This document shows, one piece after another, positions 18,517 to 31,750 of a DNA stretch of 64,000 nt. The notes below the pieces were generated by a model, which was not told the DNA's origin, made no database searches, and worked only from the letters and a program-made list of their open reading frames with translations. A program made the position numbers and the translations under genes. Location of the stretch: NCBI GenBank assembly GCA_014773175.1, contig VXCM01000278.1:62001-126000 (forward strand), written 5' to 3'. The first letter of the stretch is position 1, and each line of letters begins with the position of its first letter. Origin of the DNA: Lucifuga dentata (lineage: Eukaryota; Chordata; Actinopteri; Ophidiiformes; Bythitidae).

Positions 18517-20799
18517 CTCCCTCCTACTGTGTCCTCAGTGACGCTACCAGCCCATGAGTCAGAGGCGGTTTTCTAGATGACTTTTTGCTGCCAACCCTGA
18601 GGCGAGAGATGTGTTCACAGGCCGTATAAAGGAGAATTATAGATAGATCACCTTACCTCACCTCTCACCAGTATTGATGTGTACATGTTAAAGCACAATC
18701 AGCTTTTACAGTCATCTCTGTGGAAGCTCTCAATAAAAGCCCTGCTCTACTTTTAGGCTAGTGTGTGTGTGTGTGTGTGAGAGAGAGAGATTGCATGTTA
18801 GCTGCTGTGAGTCGTCGTTCTCAGGCCTGGGCTCAGACTGGTCTAATCTGGTTACACTGTGGAAATGCTTAGTGACGCCACTCCAGGTCAGCCAACCCTA
18901 ATGTCAGGCTCTCCTGCCTGCTGAACCAGACTGTTTCTCTCTCTCTCTCCAAGTCCCTCTAAAAGCTCTCTCTCTCTCTCTCTCTCTCTCTGCTATGTCA
19001 GCTGCACACACACACACATGCACCTTTCTATATGGCTTTTCTTGTTCATTCATCCCAGTAACAATGTCCTGCTATTGCCCATTCAGTCCTGTTCCTTTAG
19101 CTAGACACACCATGCTCAATTCCTTTTGGTCCTTATAGCATGTATTCAGGAGTTTGTGTCCCAGGACAAGGCATATGATCTGAATTTGTGTCTTCAGCTG
19201 AAAAAGTTAAACATTCCCTTCTCTAGTGGAGCTAAAGAAAAGAAAAGAGCCAAAGTGACCAGAGAACATGAATATTTTAACCCTGTCTACAAATACAGTG
19301 TATCAGACTATAAGCACAAAGCTGGATGGTGGAGCAGCATTAACAAAATGCCCACTGTCTTCTGTTTCCTTATTGACATGATGGAATTTTACTTTATAAC
19401 ACCCCACATCTTAAAAATAGTGCTTTAGTAGTGATTTATCCCATTAATGCATTAATGTGGGCCATATTAAAGGGATGCCAAAATACTTATTAGATTGATA
19501 TGCTATAAGTGTGTATCTTAATGTCCAGCTAGCCATTGTTTTAATTCATTCAGGTATGTATGAAAATGACCTTGTAGAGACTTGAAAGTAGAAAATCAAT
19601 CACAGCAAACATTTATCAATATTTTATTTTTATTGTTGGTGATGTCATTGTGTCGTGTTACATTTACTGTTCAAACTTTAATCTTTCTTGTCAGTGTATT
19701 TCTTGGGGAAGCTTTAAGAGTGTTGGCTACCGATTATCACTATTCATAAGATATGCTGTCAGAAAACTGAGAAGATAAACTATCAGATTTGTGGAAGTCT
19801 AGTATGACTTTGGTCTCTTGCATTAAAGAGGTTGCTGTTCGCTTGTAGAGTATCAGATGTTTGAGATTTCCACCAGGCACCAGCACTTAAATGTGCCATG
19901 TAAGTATTTTAAAAGAGCTCCTTATCTCAATTGCAAATGTATTAAATAATGATATTACTTTGGCAAAGAAAATAAAAAGTAAAAGTTCACTGTGATGGAT
20001 TACCAATCCACATACATACATTTTAAGTCTGCCATGATGCATGAAGGATGAGATGAAGCATTTGCAGCTTGCAAGGTAGAAAACACATGCATTCCTAATC
20101 AAGTAATTGGATTTGGGACTTTCCCAAAGAAAAGCAATTAAATTAGAAATTTATTATCTTGGATTGATTTGATTTTATTTTAGCTGTTGCTTTTAACTAT
20201 TGTAGGTCACAATGAGTAGCTCACTTGGCAACTAGTAAATGTAAGCCCTGACCCAAATTTGACCCACATATTTGCAAATTTGCGGTACGTATTTGCACTC
20301 TGAGGAGCATATTAGGTCTAGCAGAAGAGGAAGATATAGTGGATGTGAGTGTGACAGATTTGTCTGTCTGTGGCCTTATATAATTTTTCAACCCCCTTGG
20401 CTGATATTCATTCCTACATCTGGCTACAACATCTGTCGTTCTAAGTCTTACGTCTAACACATGCTGAGTTGGCTTTTTAAATATTCAAACCCTATGGCTG
20501 AAAGAGAGAGAGAGAGGGATGACAAATGGGTTGCATACATTAGAGAAAATTATAGGTTAGAGTGAAGCGGTGGCTGACATTGAAGTGTGTCCAACTTGAA
20601 TTGTTGCACATGTAAACACACACACACACACACAGAGGAGGAAGAGATGCAGTTATTCCAGGTCATATTTTGAGTGTGATGATCCTCCTTTCATCTGTCA
20701 CCATGTTAGTAATGGAATGCACTCCTCTGTCCTCCATCCAAAACTTCAGCAATGCTCAGTCTCTACATGTGACCACTAGCCCAGATTACCAAAAAACAC

Positions 20800-21120
20800 C
20801 AAAATCTCTTAACACAATTATGCAGATGACATTCAAATTTACATATCTGTATCTTCAAGCTACTACAATCTTATAGAATCATTAAAGTGGTTGACTGTGC
20901 CAAAATTTCCTCCAGCTAATAAAACTAAAACTGAAATAATTGATTCCTGATCCAAGGTTGGGAGACGGCAAGCCTGCGTTCACCGAGAATAATATCTTTA
21001 GCTGAAAACTAAAAACCAAATGCGAAAGCTTGATTCAATTACGGTTTCTTGATTTCCTGATTATAGATTCGGACCTAATTTTTAACAGCTGCATCTAAGG
21101 ATCTGATATAATCTCATCTA
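20800..21120 (+). mobile_element. LINE reverse-transcriptase relic (YADD motif)
   Basis: One frame gives YADDIQIYISV at about 20819-20851, the catalytic YADD block of non-LTR reverse transcriptases. A LQLNKTKTEII-like block follows about 60 bases later, in the order seen in L2/Rex1-type elements. Frameshifts and stops make it inactive, and its limits are approximate. Confidence 0.6.
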
Positions 21121-21546
21121 ATGTGTTTGTTGAAATGCTGGATTATACTCCTCCACACTTGTGTGCAGACAGTTTCATCTTTGTAGCTTTCTATTGCAGA
21201 AACACCTCAGCTGCCCAAGCAGCTGTTGATATGATGCCATCTGCCAAAACAGTTGGCCCCAGAGCTCCCAACGGGAGTGTGAAAAAACACATTGTCTCTC
21301 AAAAACACACACACAATCTGTCCTTTACCAGCAACAACACAAAATTTACTCCTTAATTTGCTCTTTGATAGAGTGTGACAGAAGCTTGGATGCAGGGATT
21401 AATACTTCCTGTGTGACGCAGTGTGACTCATGTTATGTGCTGCCAACATCCTGTACTAAGTGACACAGTAAAAGAGGACAGGTTAGCTTAGGTAAAGTGT
21501 AATATTTTAACTTGGGCTCGTGATATCTGGGTCCTTCATCATGTCT

Positions 21547-21922
21547 TAAAGGGTGATGCCACCAATTTTACACATTTCCATTCAAAACTGTAGAAGGCTA
21601 TAGAAGGAGACATGCAAAGTCAGGGAGCCTGACCTCTGTGACATCACAAGGGTTTCCTTCTGTTAGAGCTTTAGTGCTACGTGCTGAAAAATAAATGTCT
21701 CCCCAACCTTTCTTGTTAAATTTGACACACAATTTTTAGGACATGCAGTCCTGAGCACCAACATGAAGTAACCCTTGTGATGTCATACGGGTCAGTTTAG
21801 TTGAGTTTTACGCAGCGCCCTCTACAGCCAGAAAAGCCTTCATATAGTTGTTTTTACATGCTGAATTGTGCTCTGTATTATCAACTTATTGAATTTGATG
21901 TGCAAAATTGATGGAGCCCTTG
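21547..21922. mobile_element. Long-TIR MITE, copy 2 (intact)
   Basis: The left end reads AAAGGGTGATGCCACCAATT. The right end, reverse-complemented, reads AAGGGCTCCATCAATTTTGC, so the element has inverted ends. The interior shares AGCGCCCTCTACAGCCA and the GTGATGTCA region with copy 1. No coding potential. Confidence 0.6.
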
Positions 21923-22292
21923 TTTAACAGAAGTTATACAAATTAAACAAATGGTTCATGCATAATACTGATTCATCACTTACTTAATTCTACCATAAAA
22001 TTTTTTTTTTAATTCTTATTCATTATGTTAACGTACAATGGATTCAATTCTAGGGAAAAAAGGATAGATCATGTCAATATTTTCAATGTTTTCCAGATAT
22101 TTTCACTACATTTCCAGTCAAAATGCTAAACCTGGGATATATCAGAAAGATGTGGTTAAAAAAAAATAAAAATAAAAAATACTTTAAAGCTCCAAGAATA
22201 TCCACAATATTTGCAATATTTGCAAATGAGGGAACAGTGATCTGTACAAATCAACACATAAAGAGGCCCTGTAATGTCTCTCTGTACATAGT

Positions 22293-22298
22293 TTTATT
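22293..22298 (-). terminator. Candidate zfand5 poly(A) signal
   Basis: AATAAA on the minus strand, about 1.8 kb past the zfand5 stop, fits the long 3' UTR expected for this gene. Other AT-rich hexamers lie between here and 24098, so the choice is tentative. Confidence 0.3.
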
Positions 22299-24098
22299 TA
22301 CATGATACAATTCTGTTGTAATGCTGGATAGCAAGATTATATGTAATACATAAATATCAACACAGTTTGTTGTTTTTTCATTTTTTGTACAAATTTGCAT
22401 ATAACTAAGAATCAGAAAGGAGAAACTCAAACATTTAAAAACCAACTGCATACAGTTGTTTTTTAAATGAAAAACACATTCTTACAGGGGAGAAAAGAGG
22501 GATTAACACAATTCACAAACATACATGGATTTCAATGTATCAGGCAGCCAGGAAAACACACTTTGCACATGTATGTGCACATGCATACACACACACACAC
22601 TTCTCTACAGTGCTCTAAAGCAGACACATGGACCAATAGCTGTTAGACAGATGAGAAATTACATCTAATCTTGGTAACTATTATTTTTCATAAATCTAGC
22701 TCTGGCATGCTCCTGTAGTTCTGTAAACATGTGCTGTTAAACCGGGTAGCTCCACAGACAAAACGGTTGGGGAACAACACACACTCACGCTCTGTGCTCA
22801 CACACAGTACGTTCTGTTAGCGCATACAAAAAAAAAAAAAAAANAAAAAAAAAAAAAAAGAAGGAAAAAAGCATTCACATACCCCTAATTCCACAAATGC
22901 ACCGAATACATGCGCTAACATCAGTACAATAACGGAAGAAAGCTAATAAAACATAATTTCAACAAAACAGAAAAAAATAGTCTCTCTGCAAATAAAATGA
23001 CAAAAAAACTAGTTGAGTGATGTCATGTAGAATCATCCTGAAACACTACTGCAGATGAAGACTAACTCATGCATTATCCCATTCATTCATGCCCCATTAC
23101 TACAGCCTAAATTCACATACCAGACCTGCCAGGAAAGGGTGCCACCCCCACTCCCAGACCTCATCCTGGACTCTCCTCTAACATCAGAACAGCACAGCCC
23201 TCCACCAAGAGATTACTGTCTGAGCTCAGACCAGTTTGGAACTCCTTCACCCATTATGCCCATTGATAGTGGTTAGATGCATTAAAAAGTGGAGTTTTTT
23301 TTTTTTTGGTCGCTCTCTTGTACGATACCTCCAACCATAACGGAAACAGCCTCACTGCTGACATGCTGTTGTGAGATTTACTGAAGCTTGACCGCTAAGT
23401 GTCAGGTGAGGATGACCCAGTGTTCTGTTGGGGGGTCTAATGAGCTGATGATGAAAGTAAAAGGGAAGACGACAAAGCTTAACGTGGGAGCTGTGAGGTA
23501 GGTAAAGCTAGGAAAGACAGAGACAAAGTAACAAAACCCCGTGTGTACAGCGGGGGACAGTTGTACGGTTCTCCAAACGGTGGCTGACTCCAACAGAGAA
23601 CAAGGTGTGTTCGTAGATTGATGACTGTTACTGAATGTGTTGAAAGACCTGCACGTTATCGGACATGACCAAGTCTAAGTAAAATGGCTGTCTGTCATTT
23701 GGCACAAAATAGCGCCTGGTTTGGGTGAGAGGAGCGCAGCATATCCTGGACAGTTACCCTCGGCTGCTCTTAATAAGACAATACATATTCTTTAAAAAAA
23801 ACAAAAAAAAAAGGACTGAACAGCGGCAAAGTCACACCACAGAAAACAGGATAAAACAAACTAATGAATTAATCAAAAAAGGAGAAAAGTGATCATTCAT
23901 GCATCTTCCTCAGACAGGATCTTTTCTTTTTTCTTCTTTTTTCCATTATTTTCTTGAGGTTGTAATTTTGTAAATCAGTCCTTTCAATCCTTACTTAGCC
24001 ACTCATGCCAGTGCTCATTTCAAAGGCTCACACTCATACTCTAGTCTTTGTCAAAGGTCTTCTCATCTTTGCTGCCACGACGGTTTGATTTGTAAGCT
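22299..24098 (-). other. zfand5: Probable zfand5 3' UTR
   Basis: This 1.8 kb AT-rich stretch follows the zfand5 stop on the minus strand and has no other gene. It contains a poly-A run with an N at 22844. Family members have long 3' UTRs; the actual extent here is inferred. Confidence 0.4.
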
Positions 24099-26544
24099 CT
24101 ATATTCTCTGGATCTTGTCGGCCACCACCACAGGGTTCTCTTTACGGATCTTGGCAGCAGCCTCGGCTTTGTAGTCATAGGGACAGTTGTGCTTGTCAGA
24201 GTACCGGTGGAGGCCACAGAACAGATTACCACATCGACAGTCAAACCCTGGAAGTACAGAGTTCAGGGGTCAAAGCTTGAACAAGAGAGAAGAACGACAA
24301 CCAAAAACTGGTGGAAAACTAAACCTGGCAGCAGCCCTTTATGCGCTCACCTGTAAGGCCCACCCTCTTGCGGCACATGAAGCACCTGCTCTTTTTGGGT
24401 TTGGGGGTGTCGCTCTTGTTTTCTTCAGNCCCTCTTGCGGCACATGAAGCACCTGCTCTTTTTGGGTTTGGGGGTGTCGCTCTTGTTTTCTTCAGAGCTG
24501 GAAGAAGCTACAGGGGCGGGGCTCGATGCAGCAGGCTGACTTACAACTGGATATGACAGAGGCAACAGGAAGGAAGCAATACTATTAGTCACACATTAGG
24601 TTTAATTTGCGCAAGAAACTGGCAAGTTTTTTTCCATCATGGTTCTGTAAGTTCTGACATCTGCAACTTTGCACTTTGTGCTGTTTTTGACTGAAATTAT
24701 ATGCTTTATCTCTACACTGTCCTCACGTAGACTCTTCTGACTTGGCAGAGGAAGTGTGCTACTCTGAGAAAGCTTTTGGCAAGCAGCATCACATCTAGAA
24801 TGCCCTCTGGTCTAGAGGTATTTTTAAACAGACTTATTTTTAGACAACCCCTGTGTCTTGGCGGCTGTAAGTAAAACCAGCAGTCAGGTCTGAGGTATGT
24901 GACACTGCTTAAAAAATAAACTGTGGTCCTTCCGGCGAAGCAATATTTGCCTTAAGTAGTCTGTGCATGAGGAGTCACCTGTATGTGTGTGCATTCTTTG
25001 GGTGTGTGAAATGCCTTCCAGTAACTATAAGGGGGGATGTGTGTGTATTTACCAGGCTCAAGGGGTTCTGGCTTGTCCTCTCTCGAAATGCTCATCTCTG
25101 TCATTTGTTGGGTCACAGGCAGAGATCCTTGAACAGTTCTGAGGGTGTAAAAAAAGAGGCATGGATGAGTTGGAAAAAACGAACCAGCCAGGGGCTCACC
25201 AACATTTCTACTAAGACAACAAAACGCTCATTCACTCCTTCGAACTAAACCAAACCAGCACTGACCTCGACATGTCTGGTGAAGAGGCAGGAGAGGCATC
25301 AACCTTGGCTAGACTGGCTTCTAGTCTCTGGATGGCGGAGGCCTCTGAGGTAGGACTAGCAGCTGAGCCTGGACGAGAAGAGAATAGCCTTTATTAGTCA
25401 GAACAGATACAAAGCTTAGACTAAACACAAAGTAAAACAATGGCATCTGAAACTAGATAACACCCCCCTCACTGAGACTGCACAATCCTGCAAATCTGTT
25501 CTTAATTCAAACCATAACAATTTTGTCTCATATACTCCAGATCCACAATTTCATATCTATAAAGCAGACATCAAACTATGCGACCACTTTCTCTACTCTA
25601 AGCTATAATCTACATAATCTTGGTTTCCTTTTGGAAAGCGTTTTTGTCCGTATCTGGAGAGTGATGTTTTCTCTACAAAAAAAAACAAAAAAAAACAGTT
25701 TTTTGTCAAAAAAAACAGTGTCAGTTTGTGAAACAAACCTCTGATTTTGAGCTTAGAAGTTTCTAAAGAAGTTAACACCCCCAACCTTGAACACTGTCAT
25801 GAAGAAAACAGCTGTCTTTCATTACAGAGAGTGGAAAAACAGAGAGGGAGGGCAAAGGGAGGAGAGCTGAGAAAATACACACTGACAAGACTAGAGCTGG
25901 CTGTATTTTAAAACAATGTCTGTTTCCTGGAGTTCTTTCTTAGCTCAAGATCTAAAAACTGCATATATAGATTCGGCTACATAACTTTAGACATTAAACT
26001 TGAGGCTTTTGAACTCACCAACAATTATTTTTTGCTTTTTCTGAGGGTCAGGTAAATTATAAATACTACCATGTTTTTGAGAGATGCACAGAGAGGAGTC
26101 AAGCTACTAGCAATTAAAGGGGAAAAAATCCTCCACTGATCAATATTTAATAATAGTAAGTTCTGATGGATGGTAGGGTTACATGAGGATTCCAGGAACA
26201 GCGATTCCTCCTTTTTCCTCTACATTCATATGTGTGTAACCCACTTTTACAAAATGGCTTTTATAAACTAGTTTTTCCTGCTTATGTTACCCTCTGTACT
26301 TCATTTCATTTATTATGTTCATTCATTAGTACATTTATTAGGTATTTAATTTTTATATATTATTATCTGTGTTTGATGTCTTACCCATAGGGCTGTGAGG
26401 GCTCATACGGTCACTGCTCTGCTGCCGTGTCAGGTGTTCCTTGTAGCATACAGAACACATTCCATTGGTTCTTGGGTTGCCATAGAAACCGCAGCCTGTG
26501 GCACAAAGCATGGGCACTGGGCTCTGGTTCGTCTCTTGGGCCAT
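24099..26544 (-). CDS. zfand5: ZFAND5, A20/AN1 zinc-finger protein (ZNF216)
   Basis: ZFAND5 binds polyubiquitin through its A20 finger and promotes proteasomal degradation; in mammals it is linked to muscle atrophy and NF-kappaB signalling. Minus-strand coding exons are 26544-26385, 25368-25266, 25138-25053, 24546-24351 and 24247-24099 (TAG). With the 67-base artefact in the fourth coding exon removed they give 208 residues, against 213 in human. The A20 finger has Cys at residues 14, 18, 30 and 33 ([21 protein letters not shown]). The AN1 finger at about residues 148-186 starts [19 protein letters not shown] and continues [12 protein letters not shown]. The C-terminus [16 protein letters not shown] is family-typical. 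The linker is Ser/Pro-rich and diverged. ATG at 26544 follows an acceptor two bases upstream, so the 5' UTR is split by a 3.3 kb intron. Which teleost copy (5a or 5b) this is cannot be decided here. Confidence 0.95.
24363..24495 (-). repeat. 66-bp exon duplication around a single N
   Basis: Bases 24363-24428 and 24430-24495 are identical and separated by one N at 24429, inside the zfand5 exon that begins the AN1 finger. The unit is 22 codons, so with the N included the frame is lost. Deleting one copy plus the N gives the normal protein. This is an assembly artefact. Confidence 0.9.
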
Positions 26545-26546
26545 TT

Positions 26547-29500
26547 CTAACAGAATGAGAGAGACAGAGAGAGAATGTTTATTAGGCTGATAAACAAAGA
26601 GAGAGAGGGGAGATTTTCATGCACATGTAAAATCCAACTGGTAAAACCCTGAAATATTTTCCAGGAAATGTTTCCCATAAGGACACCACCTTTCCTGCCA
26701 CCTCATTTCCATAGAAATGCGCTGCAGTATCACCAGGGCTGACAGAGGTAAAAGGAGTTATGATATGAAAATATGGGGAACAGCCTGTGCTTTCAACTGC
26801 CTGTTAGACTGAATAAATGGAAATACACATATTTCTGTTCTGCACCTTGTCAGGAGCTTGACTGTGTGTGTATGTGTGTGTTCAGTCTCACAGCTTTGTT
26901 TACTGTCCTCCCCAATACCTCTTTTCACAGTTCTGAGAACAGTTGGTGTTGTTCTTCTCAACATCTGACACACCATCTCTTATTTTAATTTCTGTTTACT
27001 GCTCTAGGGCAAACAATTTCTGTGTTTTCACTTGTTCCAATTAAAAAAAAAAAAAAAAANAAAAAAAAAAAAAAAAGTAATGTTATGTTGTGAAGGGAAA
27101 GGATCACAATTGCATTTGCTGGAACAACAGACCTACAGCTTGAACCTTGCATCAACTTTGTATATCATGATTATTATATGAAGATGAATAACTTAACAAT
27201 AAGCAACTCCCTCATCAGGGTGTTCACTTCCTGCCCATACACACAAGTAGGAGCTCTTCACTGCTAAAACAGAGCTAATCTGACTCAGTGAATATATCTC
27301 ACCCACAGGGGAAACAAGGAGAAAACAAACTGTTCCTAAGAGAGGATATAAGATAATGAATGAAGATGAACAAAGTGGTCTGAAAGCCTGAGACAGTTTT
27401 CCGCCTCTCTGTGGTTCTTACCACATAAGGCATTTCAAAACTTCCCGAGTCACTTCTCCACATATACACGCCCAGGAAACAGAGCATATGGGCGTAAGTC
27501 AGGAAAATGCGTAGTTCTATGACAACATAGCCCTGCTCTGCTGCAATGTAATATGACCGGAACAGGAAGTTGTTTAATGAGAGAAGCTGCCTTGGTGGCA
27601 AAAGCACAAAACAGCCCGATGAATGAGCAAACAGAGAAAAGCAGGAAGGTCTAGATAAGCTGGGTTAAAGGCTTCCTGCCTGACTGTTTTACCAATCATC
27701 TGATCAACTGATACCAGACAGAAAAACGAGCGTACACAGCAGGAGTGTCATATTTCCCTTGTAAACAACCTTTGGCCTTGTTATGCTGTAGCACAGCAGT
27801 TGCTCGCTTGCCTTGTATTCTGGTCACGGACACAAACAGGCGATCTTAATGTTCCAGGAGAGGCTGGCAGTCAGTTCAGAACATTCTGTCAGTTCACGTG
27901 AGGTGTCCTGCCCTCTCCAGCAGACTAACAAGCGCTATTAAATCTTCAAACACCCCCACACCTCCTCTCTCTCTCCTCCCACTCCTCTTTCTCTACCCAT
28001 GCATGCTGGTCAACAAAGGGTTTCCTTGGAAAAGCCCACAAAGACCCTCTCTTCCTTTGCATCACATGTTGGACTGCTGACTGCTGGAAAATACAGGGCA
28101 GGAGCTTTCGAGGTAGAGGCTGGTAATGTGACTGTGTAGCTCAAATTCAGTTTACTAGTGATTAGCAGTGCCATTTTCTTTAAACACATCAACAGCAGTG
28201 CGATTACCACTGGACTGTAGAATTTGAGACATGCCACTAGATATCATGTTTCTGGACAGGGGGACACGATTCCTAGGAAGACAGCTAGTGATCCAAATTT
28301 GAGCATAAATCGCCAGAGTTAAAGCATGAGCTCATCTGACAATAGAACAACAACAAATGACGTATTTGTGCTAACAAAGAACATAACAAAGACCATAGCT
28401 GCTAACAGATTAGTAGTTACTGTCCTCATGGCACAAAGGAACAATGGACAGTGTGGCTCAGCTGTCATGTTAGGGAGCAGCTGTCAATCACACAACAGGC
28501 ATGTTAACCTTCATAAAACCCTACATGTACAGGGATTAAGTGGAGAGTTAAATCGCTCATGTTTTATGCTCACTTCTTCAGCTTGATATGAATCCTGTGA
28601 GTACCAAGATTGTTTTTAAAAGGACAAAAGCACCCAAGCTAAAAATACACTACAATAAATAAATAAATAAATCACCCGTGTTCTCTTAATTTTTTTATGG
28701 TACTGAACCCAAATAACGTTGGTATTTTGACATTAAGACTGTGTATTGTCAGTACATCCGACAGGGTAAATCAGGGGGTTTCCAGCACTGAGCAGATTAA
28801 CAACCACAATCATCCACCATCCACTTCCTTTCATGACAAACAAATGCCAACGACAATCAAATGCCAATACTGGTCTAGCTGGACGTAGTTTCATTCTTTA
28901 ATAACCAATATTTGCTCATAAGTGTGATAATCATGTGTTTCTAGCCAACAAAAGGAGAAGAGTGCACTTGAATCAGTAACAAGCTTGGCTCGTATTTCAG
29001 GCCCTACTGGGCTAAAAACTACTGAGTCACAGTGAAGGACAGAACAGAAAAAACCCACTGTGATATTATCAAGCTGTAAAACATTCACTTTAGAGGACCA
29101 TAATGAAAAAAAGTCATTAGTTCAGACAGACAGGAAAACCACAGCACTGCTGATTTCGTAAATATCCAACAGTCTAGACTGGGCTTTCTGCTCCCTTTGT
29201 TTCTTCCTTTGTCTGCAATCTCTCTGCTTCCTGTTTAAACATCGTTTCATATCTCACTTCTCGCTGTATCTTTCCAAAATGGTATATTTCATGTGTATTA
29301 GCAAAGCAAAATTAGCAACCTCGATTATATAACTCAAATTAAGTACCTAGAAATGACTTGGCTGGTGTTTTATTTATCTCTTAGCACCGACAAAGCAGGG
29401 TTTTCGACAAAGCAGGAACTATCACAAACAGGAGACAAGTGCTGGCACTTCGTTTAATATTTAACCAAAGTAATTTTAGACAAATTTTCTAGTTCTAACC

Positions 29501-29869
29501 CATTCGGCGAGTCAAATATCTATGTCTAGGCAGGAATTAGCAGGCTTTGGCTCCCCATCCCCCAGCTCGGGCAAACAGAATAACAGACACAGCAACCACT
29601 AGCTGGCTCCCTCCCTTGTTTTTCCCCACACCCGGAGGAGTCACGTTCGAAGGCTTGTGACATTTCCAGCCAGGAGGAGATGGAAATGGAGGAGATGTTG
29701 GTGTTAGTGGTGACAATTTCACCCGGAAAAATAGCTTGTTTACCACACAGACCGTAACGCATACACCATCTGACCTTTCCAGTCCAGCGTTAAAGGTCGC
29801 CATGCCACCAGCTCATTTCCCATCTTGTTCTTTAAGAGGAAAAACAAATCTATAATCCAAGACACTCAC
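26547..29869 (-). other. zfand5: zfand5 intron 1
   Basis: This 3.3 kb intron separates the non-coding first exon (donor read on the minus strand at 29869) from the ATG exon (acceptor at 26547-26548). It includes a poly-A run with an N at 27060. I saw no other gene or recognisable transposon in it. Confidence 0.7.
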
Positions 29870-30000
29870 CTGTTAAAAATAGATGATGATTCTCGCGAGA
29901 TGACGGGGAAAAGTGGACGATAGTCGGGTCTAGGTGAAGAAAAATCGAGAATTCCAGGTCCCGATAAGATCCTTTTCTCCTTATCGAGGTTGTGTGGTGT
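29870..30000 (-). other. zfand5: zfand5 non-coding 5' UTR exon
   Basis: Read on the minus strand, ATTTTTAACAG followed by GTGAGTGTC at 29880-29861 is a strong splice donor. It sits about 3.3 kb upstream of the ATG exon and within CpG-containing sequence. The transcription start is not visible; the upstream limit is a guess. Confidence 0.5.
29891..29900. promoter_or_regulatory. TCTCGCGAGA promoter palindrome
   Basis: An exact TCTCGCGAGA, a palindromic element found in TATA-less CpG promoters of vertebrate housekeeping genes, lies within the presumed first exon of zfand5. Confidence 0.5.
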
Positions 30001-30150
30001 TGTCCTCCGTTTCAGGCTGGGTTGGATGGATACAATTCTCTCCTCCTCTCCTGCCTGCCTCCCTCACTTTCTCTCTCTCTCTCTCTCTCTCTGTCTCTTG
30101 TTCCTTCTGGGAGAATGTTTGTTTCCTTCTTTAGTAAGAGGAGTGGCGGA

Positions 30151-30262
30151 TGATGTCACGAGCAAAATAACGTGTTTTCATTGGCTGGCCGCGGAGCCCT
30201 CGAGCGCTTGTCTGTGCAGCGTACAGTACTGCGAAATGGAGGGGGTCTGCGCATGCGCGTCG
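30151..30262 (-). promoter_or_regulatory. zfand5: zfand5 CpG promoter: CRE-like, CCAAT and NRF1 sites
   Basis: The segment is locally CpG-rich in an AT-rich region. It contains TGATGTCA (30151-30158, CRE-like), CCAAT on the minus strand (30184-30180) and TGCGCATGCGCG (from about 30248), an exact NRF1 consensus. The orientation of the CCAAT box fits minus-strand transcription of zfand5. Sites are called by motif only. Confidence 0.5.
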
Positions 30263-31507
30263 GTAAATTTTGCATTATTACACATCCATTCGTCATCCAC
30301 CTACAAGGACACGAATCTTTATTGAGTAATCCTGCTAAATGACCGGATAAATGAATAATGATGCTGACATGACTAAATTGAAAAAGTATGATTAGTAATC
30401 CTACGGGAAGGCCTCTTTCCATGACCCATTCTTACAACAAAAACAAACAAAAAACTTTAGGTCACTGTTGTAGTCCATTCTAGTACCGACATGTTGTTAT
30501 TTCTTTCAGAGGAACAAAACAAGTCAAGCTTTAGATTAGACCTAGAAAGCCCACTATTATCTCTAAATTACAAGCCTCTGATAAAAGTATATTAAAGTTA
30601 TCAATCACTCCACAGCTGTTGATTACAACTTGTGTTTTTGTAATCATTTCCCATAACATGTAAGTAGACAAAATTTGCCACAAGTGCAGAATGCACACTC
30701 GAATCAAGCAAATGACACTAGATTCTAGAAGATTCTGTAACAGTTATCATCTGATCACTTTCAGTGTTCACACTCACTCTGTAAACAGCAAAAGTGCCTT
30801 GGCATACAGTAAAACACTGTTTTCAAGGTTTTGTTTTGTTTTTGTTTTTTTTGTCATTTAGATGCTTGGCAGAAATGACAAGATTTTCACAAGTCAATAA
30901 TTCGCAGTGCTATCTAGTGTTACAGCTGATGAATGAAAACCAAGTCCAAAGAAAAGTAAATTTTCAAAAGTTACTTCAGACTTCAGGGTCAAAGGGTGCA
31001 TTGTGGCTGAGATCACACTACCCATGCATTGATGTAGAAAGTGTAAACATGTTTTTTTCAGGATGGTAACAAGAGACAAGCAGCTCTAGTAGGTCAGGAT
31101 ATTTTGAATTTCACAATATGATTGTGAAATTGAAAATTCACATCAGCTGTCACTTCGGATTCTGACGTAAACAGTCGTGGTAAACTTATGTGTATTAAAA
31201 GCCAGATCATTGTGCTATAATTTAGTCACTGAAATGGTAACTCTAAACAAATCATGTATGTTTATCCTGTTAGAATTTAAGCCAGTTGCTTAAACATCAA
31301 CAGCTGCTATAGATACTATAGTGAAAAACATGTTCCTTCCATACACTAGTCATGTACCATACATGTGTACAGGTCATGTGTGCTGTAGCTGTACCCTACA
31401 GGTCTAACAAGTCCTAGCATATCCCCCCATCATGTAAATATAACGTCACACATCCCCAGGCACTACATTCACATTGAACACAAAACAAACACTGGGGTAG
31501 GACAGCA

Positions 31508-31509
<2 letters not shown>

Positions 31510-31554
<45 letters not shown>
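31510..31554. repeat. (GT)n microsatellite
   Basis: Uninterrupted GT dinucleotides. Confidence 0.95.
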
Positions 31555-31557
<3 letters not shown>

Positions 31558-31709
31558 GAACATTTTGTCATCATCAGTCAGTGGATTTGTGGAACCCCAG
31601 AAGGCAGACGTGTTTGCTCTAGTACAAACTTGCATGTAAGAATGTGGATCCAAATGAAAATAAAAGTAGAAACTTTTACACATGTGATATTCCCCCAGCT
31701 TTCTTAGAA

Positions 31710-31711
<2 letters not shown>

Positions 31712-31748
<37 letters not shown>
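31712..31748. repeat. (CT)n microsatellite
   Basis: Uninterrupted CT dinucleotides. Confidence 0.95.

Positions 31749-31750
<2 letters not shown>

Larger units (their letters stand above)
16142..22290. other. Repeat-rich intergenic region
   Basis: This 6.1 kb lies between the LRR stop and the probable 3' end of zfand5. It contains the mobile-element relics listed separately (MITE copies, a hAT insertion, a mariner derivative and a LINE fragment), several short CT/GT runs near 18487-18514, 18762-18790 and 18967-18991, and a CA run near 20618-20634. I saw no gene; the open frames present are transposon remnants or chance. Confidence 0.65.
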
